A program made the position numbers and the translations under genes. The notes under the pieces were generated by a model. It was not told the origin of the DNA. It saw only the letters and a list, made by a program, of their open reading frames with translations, and did no database searches. Of a DNA stretch of 64,000 nt, positions 23,726 through 36,430 are shown in pieces (position 1 is the first letter of the stretch; every line of letters begins with the position of its first letter). Source of the stretch: Melieria omissa. Its lineage: Eukaryota > Arthropoda > Insecta > Diptera > Ulidiidae. The stretch is taken from contig OZ020269.1 of the NCBI GenBank assembly GCA_963971225.1, forward strand, positions 33,749,264 through 33,813,263. Reading direction: 5' to 3'.

Positions 23726-26058
23726 TAGGATGAATAATTTCTCTCCGTAAAACTCTTTGAATTATCTGTTGCTCCTTGTCATTGAACGTAGATGGCAACA
23801 CTAGCGTTTAGTTTTCATTTCCGTTTTCGATCTGATTTCGCTTGCAGTCGCGGAACTTGAATTTGTTCAAAATTAAAAGTTGGCTATTTGTGGTCGTAGT
23901 TGGGACATGGAAAAAATTGCTTTCACATTTGTTTTGCGTGGTCAGTGTGCACTTTCGAACGCGATGCGGACACTGTGTAACGCTGCGTGCCGTTAGTTAA
24001 AAATTTTTAATTGATTCTATTTTCGTTTTTACAATTTGCAAAGCTCCAACGGCTGCCACTAATGGCTGGTCGATGTTGGTTCGATGCTGTTCGGAATGTT
24101 GAACATTTTTAGTTACAAGACTAATTGCAAAATTGGCATAAAAAGTCAGTTTTAGTACTTTTACTTTTAATAGGGTTTAGGGTTAGTTTGACACTATGTT
24201 TAGGAGATCACAACTGAAGGTAATCGTGAAAAGAAATTATATCTTTTTTTTGCAATTGTTGACGCGGTTTTAGAAGCAGCACTTTCACTTTAATTGGTAC
24301 TTTGCTACTTTTATTATTTCTTGCAAATTGTATTCCAGACAGAGGCAATTAGTGTTTTTATTTGAAACATTAAAAAACAGTTCAAACTTTGTCTGGTAAC
24401 TTTTATTAAACGAAAAGTACACAGAAGCAAAATAAACCTCGCCGAAAGATTATCTCTTGAACAAGTCCTTCGATTGCTTGTGACTTGCTGACCTTAGAAT
24501 CGAATCTGTCGGTAAAACCGCACCGCCGCGGCGCACAGAAATCGATATTCATAAAAGTCGATTGCAATTTGTCTTAATTTGTCCAATGCCTCCACACTAA
24601 AAGCTTGAGATTTCCCCATTTTCTACATTTATTCGGATGGATTTATTTACTTATGTTGAGAGAATTATAAAAGTATCACACAGAGCTCAACAGTAGCATC
24701 AGTAATCATAAGACCAACAAAAACAAACCATAACAACAATAATACCAATAATAAAAACAATAACAACAAACGCAGCTGAAAATGGGGTCCTGCTCGTTTC
24801 TGTTATTGGTTTTGCAAGTTTTTCTGACGTGACGGCCAAATGCGAGCCCGTCCGCCCGCTGCCACTGCGGCAGCGCCCACATCGGCTCAACTGCTGGTTC
24901 GCTGTTGTGCTGTGCGCTGCTGTCCGCTCCGAGCTGTTGTGAACAACTTGTCAAAATTTGTCCGCAGGATATTGCGTCGGTGTACAGCATGGAGCAATAA
25001 GTGGAAAGAAATACTGCAGAATTAATAGACAAACACAGCCACGCATCGACGTACGCCGCGGAAGAAGCGATGGGGTTTTAATTTTTCCTATACTCACTCA
25101 CACACGCGCACGTAGGTGCCCACACTGGCACTTGAGTGTGTTTGTGCATGTGCCCAGGCCACGGTTAGTTTTATGTAAACAAACTGAAGCGCTGTAATAC
25201 CTTCTTCAACGCTCTCTCGATTTTTTTGCTTTGGTTCTGAAAACAGTGCAGCGGGGTCGGGGCACACAACGCTGTGTGTATGTATGTATGTATGTATACA
25301 TAGAAGCGTGGGCTAGAGAAAATTGCAATTATTTGCGTGGCTGCGTGTGGGTGGAGTGGGGTGTGTGGGCAGCTGATGAAGGGACGTGGCAAAGCAAAGC
25401 GTTTTAAAGGATAACAATGTGTAATTTTCTTTCGTTGCTACTAGAAATCAAGGACTCTGCACTTACCCCTGCTCGTAGGTTTTCATTTAAAATCAATTAT
25501 TAGGTACACTGCGCTATTGGAAAATTACTACCTTTTGCAGCTTTTAAGTGGGAAATTTCACAATGTCCACACACTTAATCCATTTCTGCTGGGCTATTTA
25601 CAGATTGGTTCATTTTTAGGGTAGTTTATTGAAAACTTTGAGTTAGGTAGTCAAACAAATTGAGCTATTAAGGGTAACAAGTGGTTTTCGCTGCTCGGAC
25701 TATTTTAATGTTTTTCATTCCCAATAGAATCAGAGACCTCAAAAAGAGATTCCCTACCTCAACAGTGGACGATCTCTCGGTTACTTCTCACTTCACGAGC
25801 TGAAATACCTTAAAAACTCAACTTGTTTCATTTGGACACCAAGATGCTGCAGCATCGAAGGCAACTAATGGGAGAATGGATTGTGTCAGGCTTCCTTATA
25901 TTTTGTAGGAACTCTACTACTCGTAACCAAATCACCTGTGCTTGTTTTCTCGATGAAGACTACAAAAAGTTGAACTCTTCTGTTGCAAGTTTTACCAACA
26001 TAGAATGGTTCTTGTGCAACTTTAACTTCAAGAGCAGCAGAAAGCTTAGGTCGTGAAG
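23726..26058. other. Non-coding stretch with a GC-richer core (24480-25400)
   Basis: The core has CA/GT tracts and (GTAT)n at 25275-25297. Frames at 24706-25197 on both strands have no domain or splice context. Outside the core it is AT-rich with nothing recognised. Confidence 0.35.
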
Positions 26059-26061
26059 CAA

Positions 26062-26128
26062 CAGTGTTGCTAGATACCTGAAATTACTTTCTCCTAAATC
26101 TTGAAAAAATTCTGAAATTTCCTTCCTA
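26062..26128 (+). mobile_element. Left-end fragment of the CAGTGTTGC element family
   Basis: CAGTGTTGCTAGATACCTGA, then CCTAAATCTT and AAATTCTGAAATTTCCTTCC, closely matches the first 65 bases of the element at 10487-11053. No right end is seen nearby, so this is a truncated or rearranged copy. Confidence 0.6.
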
Positions 26129-26488
26129 GTTTATAAGGTCATGAAAACTTGTTTCTGTGAAAATGGAAACAGTTTCCGGCATTGTTTCCTTGTTTCTGGG
26201 CAACGAAAATTTCAAAATGTTTCTATAGTGTACAATACTTGAAAACATCATGAGGGAAACATTTTCTCAAGTTTCCATTTGTTTCCGTGTTTCCGGTGTC
26301 AATGGAAACACGCACGGGAAACATTTCGAGTTTGCCGAATATTTTGTTTTGAGTGTTAGAAAAAAATATAATTTTCGCGTCGCATAATGTCAATGGTAAA
26401 TATTTTTGGTAACGAAATCCTCCCCGACTTAAGCAAGAGTCAACCAGATGCGAGCGAATTGTTTGATTGAAGCGATGGATACCAATCC

Positions 26489-27214
26489 GAACTTATTTCT
26501 GCAGTGGAAAAACACCATTCCTTTTGGGACGTTTCTGCCCTGCCCACAAGTCAAGCGGATATAAGCTCTTGGTTTTTCAATCAGCAAATAAAAACAAAAC
26601 GCTTTGCATAATTTAAAGGCCATTGGTTGTAAGTCAATCATTGACAAATCGCTGAAAAGTGTTGAAATTGGCATAAACATATTTTTGATATTATTTCGAT
26701 GCTAATGAGTATTCCGCCAAAGACACTGCTTCAGTTGTATTGCATGATGTTTCTTCTTAAGATATTTATACACTTCGTAACTTGATTTATAAAACATCTG
26801 TACAATTTTCGCCATCAGAAGAAATACCTTGAGATTCCATATTTTCCTACTTTGAAACCTTATTACAACGCCAATTTAGAACGCATAAAATTGATTAATG
26901 TTGGGAAAGATGGCGTGAAATGTTGTAAGTGCAACGATATAACAATTATGTCGATAGGATTACTGATTCGGACATTACAGTCGAAAATGTGAAAAAAGTC
27001 GAGGAAATTTCGAAAAAGTGACATGCCCATTTTTTCCCGAAAACTAGAGCTGTTACATAAAAACGGAATATGGTTTTGAAAACAGCGTGAAAAAACTAAT
27101 CAGAATCATGTGAAAAACTTCATGCAACAGACATGCTCTTGTCCAGTGTTATTAATTCAATTGAAGCTTACACTCGACTTTCGACGAGTCGATATTCTAA
27201 AAAAATTCGAAATA
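26489..27214 (+). pseudogene. Decayed unidentified coding relic
   Basis: Coding-like reading persists through stops. An early segment, ELISAVEKHHSFWDVS (from 26489), resembles the start of a MADF-type DNA-binding domain (LIxxVxxxPxLWDxS). A later part reads FSYFETLLQRQFRTHKID, stop, CWERWREML, stop, and YVDRITDSDITVENVKKVEE (about 26840-27000), then about 50 more residues with several stops. The right end is cut by the mariner-like insertion at 27215. At least two frames are needed. Probably an old transposon-encoded gene; the family is not identified. Confidence 0.4.
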
Positions 27215-28513
27215 AGGACTGTATCGAAAATTATAAATACACTTTAAAAATCATATAAAGTGGGCTATGCAATGCTGGTTGCTCAGGAATATCGGTTTTT
27301 AGATTCTAGAGGTTCAAATTGTTATTTTCGTGAAAAATTTGTTGTAGTATATCGAAGCGCTTAAAAATGAGAGGACTTTCCGCAAAACTTCGTCAGGAAA
27401 TTTTGTCCAAATGAGCATCAACCAAAGGAATGTCGTATAGAAAACTAGCAAAAGAAGCAAATGTTAGCCTGTTCGCTGTACAAAAACCATTCGCCGGTAT
27501 ACTACACATTGCACACTTGAGGATTTTCCAGGACAAGGTCGTCAAAAGGGTGCGTCCCAACCATTGCTAGATACTAAGATATGTGCCTTATTTAAAAAAA
27601 ATAAGGAGATATCCGTACGCGATTGCGCAAAAAAAGCCGGAACGAGTGCAGCAATGGTCCAACGTGCCAAGAAGAGAAACCAGTTGGGAACATATAGAAA
27701 GCAAAGGGAGCCAAAACGAAGCACTCAGCAAGTCGCGCAGGTGAAAACCAGATCCCGAAAATTTTACGACTATATTTGTAGGCAAAAATTTTATTGCATC
27801 ATAATGGACGACGAAACATACGTGAAATTGGACTACAAAACGCTGCCAGGACCCCAATTCTACGCAGTTCCGAAAGGCAGTGAAATTTCAAAAGCTGACA
27901 AATAAATTTTTTGCGAAAAATTTGGCAATAAGATTCTTGTTTGGCAAGCAATATGCAAGTGTGAAAAAATGTTGACTCCATTCTTCACGGACAAGCCCCT
28001 GAATGCTGAAATGTACCTAAATGAGTGCCTCAAGTAGAGATTGCTGCCGTTGGTGAAAAAGCACACTGGCAAGACTTGGTTTTGGGCCGACTTAGCTTCT
28101 TGCCATTATGCTAAGCCAGTACTAACGTGGTATGAAGAAAAGAACATAAATTTTGTTAAGAAAAACATGAATCCTCCAAAGTGTCCAGAGATATGCCCTA
28201 TCCAAAAATTCTGGGCGTTGATGAAGAGGAACCTTAAAAAAAGATCTAAACCGGCTAACTCCGTTCAAAAATTTAAAAAAGGTTGGGATAGTGTCAACAA
28301 AAAATTAGATTCTGGCCGTGTCCAGACTTTAAAAAAGGACCTCGACAAAAGGATTAAAAATGTGGGTTAGCCTCCCACTAAAAAATTTTTTTTGTTGCTA
28401 TTTACAAAACAATACAATATGAAATGCCATTTATAAAAAAAAAAAAAGCTAACTTTTGTTATGCACTAGTATGAAGCATTTTTTGGTGTATTTATAATTT
28501 TCGATACAGTCCT
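27215..28513 (+). mobile_element. Tc1/mariner (DD37E-type) element with perfect TIRs and TA TSD
   Basis: The 1,299-bp element has 28-bp terminal inverted repeats that match perfectly (27215-27242 and 28486-28513, outer sequence AGGACTGTATCGAAAATTAT). It is flanked by TA on both sides (27213-27214 and 28514-28515). Identical TIRs suggest a fairly recent insertion, yet the transposase inside is broken (separate entry). It interrupts the decayed coding relic on its left. Confidence 0.95.
27367..28369 (+). pseudogene. DD37E-type Tc1/mariner transposase, disrupted
   Basis: Starts MRGLSAKLRQEILSK, then an in-frame TGA (about 27412), a frame change near 27490, a helix-turn-helix region (SVRDCAKKAGTSAAMVQRAK), and the catalytic core. 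The core includes MDDETYVKLDYKTLPG (first Asp), a TAA at 27903, KILVWQAICK, a TAG near 28036, FWADLASCHYAK (second Asp) and NPPKCPEICPIQKFWALMKR. The third catalytic position, 37 residues after the second Asp, is Gln where the DD37E group known from mosquitoes has Glu (PELRPIE). The C-terminus is a Lys-rich helix ending at a TAG. It is inactive through three stops, one frameshift and the Gln. Confidence 0.9.
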
Positions 28514-31500
28514 TATATCCATTTACGGTTGAACAATCAATTTAAAGCAAATGTAGTCATTTTTATTGGCGATAGCGACAACTGCGTTCAGTTTTTCTAT
28601 AGTCGTGTTGTCGTCAAAATAATCGTTTCCACACCAAAGTTCCGATTCTATATTTTGAAAGATGCAGTCGTGTTTTTGCCGTCGTCTATGTGTTCGGGGT
28701 ATAAGGCAACAAAAGAACGCAGTTGCGACATGGCCAATATTTTTTTTAACCAACATTGTTTGGAAAAGTAACCAAATGTTACCAAGTGCAAAAACAAAAC
28801 AAAACACTTCAACTTAAGAACTTTCTTTTTTGCTTTGTCTAACAGCCCGAAAGGACCTTATTTACGTGGCTTCATGTCAAAATAAAAGACGTAAATAAAC
28901 AAAAAAAGATATAAGCCATAGTCAGACTGTATTTGTGCAAAAAAAAGTTTGTGCTTGAATGCTTGTCGCATTCATCATTATCACTTTTTGTACATTAGCT
29001 TCCATGCAAAAAGTCATAAAACAGGAAATAAAGTAACCAAGTAACCAAACGGAAAAAAATTAAGGTTTTTTGTTTTAAACTAACCATCAGTGGCAACCGT
29101 GCCCAAGACTCCAGGTTGAGACTCGCCATATTCCAAACTAATATATGAAAAATTAGTCCCCGTAGCACTGATGTGCCCAAAGGGGGGCGGGACAGTGCGA
29201 ACTCGCAATGATTCTAAATTGTGTGCTGTGTGACTTATGATGCAACTTCATGTAATGTGAATGTAAGAGTCCTAAGCTTAAGCTATGCAAAACATGAGCT
29301 TTATGATTTTTTAAAGCAGCTTGACTTTCCAAGGGTCGCTTTGACCTGATGAAACAGAAACCATTGAAAGAAAAATGTTTTTTTTTTTTGGTTTAGTTAA
29401 GTCGATGATCAAACCCTTTTGATCTTTTGACTAATGGTCCAACGCACAGAGCACAAAGTCACCCGCAAACATATACATAGCTACATATAGATGTACAAGA
29501 AAATGAGTTAAAATATATGTTTGTATATGACGTACATTACATAAATATATCTTTTACTCGTTTTAAAATACAACACACAGCCACACAGAGATACGAAATG
29601 GAATTTTCTACTTCAAGCGGTCAACCGACTGATTTGACCTAGTTTGAAAAAATGAATGATAGAATCACAAACGTGAGATTTATGTATTGGTTTGTCATGC
29701 TGCTTGTTATCTATATTTGTTGTCTCTGCTTTGCATCACATTTCAGCTGTCATTCTTATTTGTTTGTACGGAAGAGTGCTGTTGTTGTTGTCGGTAATTG
29801 GAATATCTGCGTTTATTTGTTCGAGACCAACAAAGCGCTCGACACGGAATCAATTTCCGCAATTGTGGCTTAAAGCGATTAAGCAAAAAAGAAGGCAAAA
29901 TGTTGGTACTTAATCGAGTTGGCTCAGTGTGCTTTCAAAATTGTGATAAAACATACAACAGATAAGTAAACACGTCATCGAGTATTTGAACAGATAATTT
30001 TGTACTGCTTTACTGCATCAAGTTCTTTATAAATGAATGCATGATTGAATAAATCTGTGCTGTGTGGCGGCAATTAAAACGCTCAGCAAATGTGCGTGCG
30101 GTGCAAATATTCGCAGTCAATATTTACGCGATGCCTGCCGAGTGTCTCGGGGCGTCTCGTTCAGTTGCGGGTCGCATTGCCACTGGGACATTCAATTTGA
30201 ATACCCCGGATTTCAGGATATAAAATGGTTATACCGGGTTTTTAGACATTTTCTACTAAGTTCTCTGTGAAAGTCTGAACTGAAATTAATAGATATATTT
30301 GTACTTTGTTTTGTTAACCTCCCATTGGAAAACATCAAAGTGTGAAAAAAGTAATTTCAAAAATATGTTTTTAAAATAAATTTTTTAAAGATATTAAATC
30401 AATGTTTCTTAGAAAAGAACATTTTCAAAGTCAGCGGGAAGGATGGAAGCGTGTTAGGGCTTCTGCATTTTGCAAAGCAGAAGCATACTTTTTCATTTGT
30501 GATATGTGTAATTTCCAGCTTTAAAAAATGCTAAATAGATTCAGGATCCTGGAATTTCTGGTTGGGAATTACAGCGTTGAATGCCTCAATTGTCATTCAC
30601 TGCGGTGACGCATGACGGCATCCCGTAGCTGCTGTGGTTCATTGGATATAAATCGACTCGAACGTGTGTGTGTGTGTGCCCGCTTTATGAATTGACACAT
30701 GTGTGGCGCGGCGCCACCTCCCACTGCTGGCGCACTTGCATTCATGCATATTTGCACAGCTATTTGCCATACACTCATCACTGCTTTGTGCGGAGCAGAG
30801 AAAATATTTGTTAAGCAGCGTGATACTATTTATTCGCGCGACAATCATTGCGACCAAACGCACACAAACTACCCACAAATGTGAGCTTGTTAACGTGAAT
30901 GCGTGTTGGTATGTGTGGTTGTGCCATGTGAGAGGCGGTGAGTCGGGGGCGTTTATTTATTTATCGAAACGTGAGGACAATTTAGAAATTGCCAATTTTC
31001 ACTTTGATTTCATTTCAAACTGCGAACAGAGTAATTAGCATTCATTTTCCACATATAAATCATATAAATCACTACATACAAACATTTGTATGTGGTGCGT
31101 ACGTCTGCACGTTAACAACTTTTTCATTACATTAATCCTATTGTAAATTTCTGTTGTAATTCATGTGAGTGCAGCTCACCTGTGCACATGGGCCTTTAAA
31201 AGTGTTGCAAAATTGTTGTCATTTCGTCGGTTTGAAATTTTGACAGTCAGAAGAGAATAAAAACACTCATGAGAGTTTTAAGTGGTTAACAAAAGGTTCA
31301 GGATTCATTAGTGAGCTCGTAACTTAGACAAAGTACTTTTCATTTAATTTATTTGTTTTGTGCAGTTAATCAAATAAATTCCTTAAATATTAATAAAAAT
31401 AATGATAATAATAATAATAAAAAATTGTGGAAAAAATCTGTCAAGAAATGCGACACATGTTTACAATAATATAACTTAGTGCTACATGATGGTTTATAGA

Positions 31501-31614
31501 TTACAAAGTGCTTATTGTTTGCCATAGTAAGTGATTCAATACTCTACTGTCGACTGAATTTAGCGTGCAACCCATGCAAAACATGATATAGGCGTGAAAC
31601 TAGAAATCATTCAT
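28514..31614. other. Non-coding stretch
   Basis: Mostly AT-rich with no recognised element. A short GC-richer part at 30590-30960 contains (GT)n at 30664-30678. Frames such as 28529-28771 and 30703-31038 have no recognisable features. Confidence 0.35.
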
Positions 31615-31835
31615 AGTAACATGGTATCCTTAGTTTTTCGTTTTCTAATCTGATGTCCTTCTAAAAGTGTTTTAAAATTTTAAGGATATACACATTTGAT
31701 TTTTTTTTTAATATTTTCAGTTGTTTAATGACAAAGGTATGGGTATGAAATGAAAGAGGAAAGTTGTCGCCTTTTAACTAAGTTTTCAATATTAAACTTT
31801 TAGGACCAAAATATGTCAGTATGTATAATAATATG
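31615..31835 (+). repeat. Dispersed repeat family R2, copy 2
   Basis: Matches 18340-18560 in motif order (AGTTTTTCGTTTTCTAA, AAGGATATACACA, GAAATGAAAGAGG, CCTTTTAACTAAGTTTTC). It adds GTATGGGTATGAAATG before the GAAAGAGG motif. An inverted partner lies at 32222-32345. Confidence 0.55.
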
Positions 31836-31841
31836 CAGTAT

Positions 31842-31975
31842 GGTTAGGCAGGTTAGGTTATGGTGGTTGCCTCTCTAAGAGACACACTCGGAGGCCTATT
31901 GTGATACCACATATTTACATAAATACCACATATTTTACCCATTTTTTTTTAATGTGCATGTTTTTGAAAACATGA
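31842..31975 (-). mobile_element. 3' fragment of the tRNA-SINE, reversed
   Basis: On the + strand it reads GGTTAGGCAGGTTAGGTTATG, then GTGGTTGCCTCTCTAAGAGACACACTCGG and GTGATACCACATAT. This is the reverse complement of the SINE 3' domain with its CCTAA-type tail. No tRNA head. Confidence 0.75.
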
Positions 31976-32221
31976 GGGGACCCACAGTCTAAGTCCACAA
32001 TCTAAGTTTATAGACAATAAAATGAATTAATAAAAAAATAAAAAAAAAACAAAAAAAAACAAAATTAATTAATAAATTAATTCATAAAATTAAAAAAATA
32101 ATTGCAAGTAATGAATTAATTTACTTGATTCTTGCTTATGGATGGAAACTTATTTTTCTAACTCTAAACCAATAAAAAGAGAATAATAAAATGTTGAGGA
32201 TATATATTTGTAAGGATCTTA

Positions 32222-32345
32222 CTGACATACTTTGGCCCTGAAAGTTCAAAATAGAAAATTTAGTCTGAAGACGAGAATCTCCTTTCTTCATTTGATACTC
32301 ATATCTTCGTCATGGCATAACGGCAAATATTAAAATAAATTCTTT
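32222..32345 (-). repeat. Dispersed repeat family R2, inverted copy
   Basis: TGACATACTTTGG, AAAGTTCAAAATAGAAAATTTAG, CTCCTTTCTTCATTTGATACTCATA is the reverse complement of the motif series at 31700-31825. The pair at 31.7 and 32.3 kb could form a long imperfect hairpin. Confidence 0.55.
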
Positions 32346-32834
32346 GAATTATGCATGTTCTTAAAATTTTAAAGTGATATAAAATTAAGAATATACATAA
32401 ATTAAAGTATACCTACAAATACTTCAGACAAAAGTCTGGCTAAGGAAATTTCTAACACAATCCGTTTTACCTAACCTTTTTACTTATTCTGCTGACCATA
32501 AGTTGACACCGCGTTTAGATTTGCGTTAAGATTTCTCCCCACGAGCCTCAGCGTGCACCTTCTTTATCCGGTTACACCAAGTACTGGCACTTCTTTGTCT
32601 ATGCCAACATGATCGAATTAGTTCAGTTCTCAAATATTGTTCTGTTTCAAAAACTAAACATAAATAAAAGCTTTCAAGAAGTTAAACTAAAGGAAATCCA
32701 GAATGTCAGTTGATTGATTCGCTTATTCGTTGGTAATAACTGAACACGAGAAGAAAGATTGCCAACAGTACAGAGGCTTGAAATAAAGAAGCATACATAA
32801 ATATTGGAATACATTCCGCGTCTTTTGAGGCGAT
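32346..32834. other. AT-rich stretch, nothing recognised
   Basis: No supported gene or element. Confidence 0.4.
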
Positions 32835-33040
32835 TCAAGAATCGATAAAATGTATTCTTTCTTCATAAGAAGTGAAGTGCTGCTCGGCCATGCCGTTTGT
32901 CAATGACCGGAACAAATGGTAGTCGAAAGGAGCAAAGTCTGGGGAATACGGCGGGTGGGGTACGATATATATTGACTTCTGACTTTTGCAACATGTGGTC
33001 GAAAGTTGTCATGCAGAAAGATCATCGATTCACAAAAATT
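32835..33040 (-). pseudogene. Mariner (DD34D) transposase fragment
   Basis: On the minus strand: MIFLHDNFRPHVAKV (second catalytic Asp in HDN), a frame change, PHPPYSPDFAPFDYHLFRSL (third Asp in PFD), then NGMAEQHFTSYEE. These are diagnostic blocks of the C-terminal half of mariner transposases. No TIR could be paired around it, and the N-terminal half is absent. Old, truncated copy, different from the one at 37036. Confidence 0.85.
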
Positions 33041-33254
33041 GGGTTTTGTTGTCCCAAACATTGACATGGTTAGAGTACAAAGATAGTTGCATTTTAGTGA
33101 AGTAGTACCTAAAGATTAACATGAGTACAGTTACAAGATGATCTGATGATATTTAATGCTAGTTACGCATTTTAATTGCTACACATTAAATTATTTCCTT
33201 GTTTTTAATTGAAAACTATGCAACACCCAATTTTAGTACTCTAGTCAATACCTG

Positions 33255-33400
33255 AAAAATTGTTTATTAATACATATAATAAATATAGAATATTAATAAA
33301 AAATATTAATATTAATAATACACAATATATATAACATAACAATATATTTTTATATTATATATTATTGCGCAATATTTAATTTTTAAATTACATGTTCATT
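33255..33400. repeat. AT low-complexity tract
   Basis: Nearly pure A/T with AATATTAATA and ATATAT units. No coding and no transposon ends. Confidence 0.8.
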
Positions 33401-33479
33401 CACCAAGACAATAATTTGTTCTGAATTTAAAGCAAATCATCCAAACCGTCCAGAACTTCTTCTTTTTAATGTCAAAAAT

Positions 33480-34039
33480 TGATATGCAATAAAGAGTAAA
33501 GTTAGTCATTGAGTACGTGGCTGTACGTATATAGTGTCATGTGTGTTATATTTCAAGCTAAGAGTATATTGAAGACTTTGGCCTTTTTGCTATGCTTCAG
33601 CCGTAAACTTTCACTGCCACTTCGGCCACTTCGGCAACACTCAAGCATGAACACTCCCTGGAGCAATCTTTCCGCAATATTTCAAATCAAATGCGTATTT
33701 CACCGCACGCACATACAACTATATGAACAAATACAAACGCACACAGATAGCAATATGGGTAAACAAATAAATGCACGCACACATACACACATCGCTTTTT
33801 TATGCAGATGTGTGTGTGTCTTTGCATATGAATAGAGACGAGGCACAAAAGCATTTATGAGCCGACGCCCTGGCAATCACAAATCTTGCGAATTGGAAAA
33901 GCGCTTCCGTTGCCGCTGAACACACCCACGTTCGCACACAAACACACCCACACACACGCACACATTTTCAGCAACTCGCCGAAGTCCATAAGTATGAAAG
34001 TAATTGGCACATCACACGTAAATATTGGTCGTCGTCCCA

Positions 34040-34073
<34 letters not shown>

Positions 34074-35240
34074 CGCTCGTTCGCTTGAACTTCTACTTAC
34101 TGACAGTAGATAGTAGTTTAACTCTGCGTGCCTGTTTTGAGATCAAAAATCGATGTTCCACTGCTCGCTTTCTTCGTCAACAGACCGCACACTTTGGCGT
34201 TTGTGTATGCAGTGCGTGGCTGCGCGCCTAAATGCACGCAAAACATACACGAATCGAGCACCGCACGAGTAACACCTTTTCCTCTACGAGTTTGCTTTGT
34301 GTCCGGCCGTCGGCGCTCGCTTGCGTGCTTGGCAAAATTTGCTTAATTTTTTTTCGCAATATGGCAGACAGGCACGCACACACGTCCGCCTGGCCGCCGC
34401 CACCGACGTTGCTGTTGCCGCCATCCGAATTATATAAAGCATCCAGCACTCCGCAGCGGCCGTCAGCATCGCATTAAACGTCACTTACCGCCGCTGCGGG
34501 CACGTTTTTCTGGCACAAAGTGTAACGCACTTTATTCTTCATCTTTTCAATTTATTTTCGTATTCATGTTTATTTCCTTGTTCCGTGCTCCACATACGGG
34601 TGCGTCGCTTTCCAAAAGCGGCCACATCATTCGCCACATATCCTGTTTTGACATTTATGCGACAAAGTCCCAACCTGCTCGAGTGCGAGTGTGTGAGTGA
34701 CACCGTTTAGCTTCGTTCGTCATGTCGCCCAAACTGTTTGCCCATGTTTTGCCATCCGTTGTCTGCCTTATTCAATCGCCGTCGCTGCAGCTCGTTGGTC
34801 GGCCAAGTCAACTTTAGTTTCTCTTCGCCCGCTTACGCAAACTTAGTGGGAAGCATTGCTTCCGCAAAATCTCAAGGCGCAAAATGGCATGAAATTGTTT
34901 TCTTCACTTAGTCAATGCGATGGGCGAATTTCTGTGTGTCACAGTGTTTCGGTCTGAGCGTGCGGACACGTCGCGCCAGTGTGATCCTGTGTGAACGGGA
35001 GCTGCGGGTGGGGTGTGCGAGCTGAGTCCGGGCTGATTTGCATCTGTAGGTGCAGAGCTGCCTTTATTAAAAAAGGATTTTGTGTGATATGCTCTCGCTT
35101 TATGCTAAATAAGCAGCAAGGAATGTGTTTACTTTGCGCATTTCCGGTTGTTTTTCGCATGTAGTGAATTCTCTTTCATTTTTTTTGAAGGAAGTGTGCG
35201 TTTGCATTTTCCATTGAATAAAATCGGATTCACTTTCAGG
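33480..35240. promoter_or_regulatory. GC-richer, CA-rich unique block
   Basis: GC-richer DNA without transposon signatures, with (CA)n at 34043-34071 and many CACACA clusters at 33730-33960. Open frames here (for example 33509-33835) are microsatellite-driven. Candidate regulatory DNA by exclusion. Confidence 0.3.
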
Positions 35241-36137
35241 AATTAACGTAAGATTTTTGCTTCGGGCAAAGTTTTAAGTTTTCGGGCATTTAAGATTTTT
35301 ATTGAGACAACTATAAGATGCTCATTTACAATCTTACACGATTATTATGGGACATACATACACTTTTATACGAATATATCTCACATTAAACTCTCACTAT
35401 AGAAAATTCATCTTTCATGTCCGATAGACAAATTATAAGACGTATCGTAGATTGAACTTGGATTTGTCCATCCCTTTGTGCCCCACGTTCGATCTTTTTG
35501 AATAAGTAACAAAAATATTCCAACAATATTTTTTGTATAAGTAAGCTCCATTTAGCAACTCAAATACGAACTGGAATGAAATTGGAGGTTGTCTGTTGGC
35601 TTAAAAACACAGTACTCATACCATATAAATACATAAAGAAATAAGATAAATAAGAAGAAAATAAATAAGAAGAACTCAATTCAAGTTCTTTTTCAATGGG
35701 TCATTTGTTGTTGGTTTCTTGTCATTCAGTCTAAGGAGAAATTACAAAATTCATTATTTCGAAATTGGTTTGCTTCAAAGCGGCTCTTCTTATAACAACG
35801 CGTTTCTTACGACTTTTACAACAACAACTTCAATGCAATCAATATTTCTAAGTTGGTTCGAACTGGTTAAACTATGTCGAGTTGTAATTTGGTAAACATC
35901 GTTACTTACTATTGTCACATTTTTTACATTTTAAAGTGGGCTGCTTGTTGCAAACATTTTATAAAAACTAAAAAATGGCCCGAAAACAAAAACAAACGAC
36001 TGGAGCATAGCAAACAATCTTTATAGATTTCCATGAACAGAAAGGAAATTTGTGCAATTATGGAAAAAGCCGACTTACCATTCGATACATCGTTAAGCAG
36101 TTTGGCGCCACAACGAACTTTGCGACTAGACAACGCA
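35241..36137. other. AT-rich stretch, nothing recognised
   Basis: No supported gene or element. Confidence 0.4.
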
Positions 36138-36430
36138 GGGCCGGTCTCGTCCAGAGGATAGCGCACTGGCTTCTCATACCAAAGGTGCTAGGTTCGAATC
36201 CTAGCTGGGGCTGGTGAAACACTCATCTACTTCTATTGCTATCCACTCAAAGCAGATGAGACTTCCGAGAATCGCACAAGTGCGCACTTGGCAGCCAATG
36301 GCAAAACCTTCAAGTGTGAAAGAAAATGTGTGTGTGTGTGAAAATGTGTATTGTAACACATGTTGGAATAATAGCAGTGTTGCGTACACATTAAAAAAAA
36401 ACGTGTGAAATAAATATGTGGTAAATATCA
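36138..36430 (+). mobile_element. tRNA-SINE copy, 3'-truncated
   Basis: Head GGTCTCGTCCAGAGGATAGCG, loop CTTCTCATACCAAAGG, B box GGTTCGAATCC, then the shared body (CTATTGCTATCCACT, GAGAATCGCACAAGTGCGC, CAAGTGTGAAAGAAA) and the start of the 3' domain up to GTGGTAAATATCAC. The CCC-rich middle is replaced by a short TG run. It abuts the Tc1 relic to its right. Confidence 0.85.

Noticed and set aside
36141..36213. A second tRNA gene candidate
   Set aside because: Same SINE head, with the shared body immediately downstream and a poor A box.
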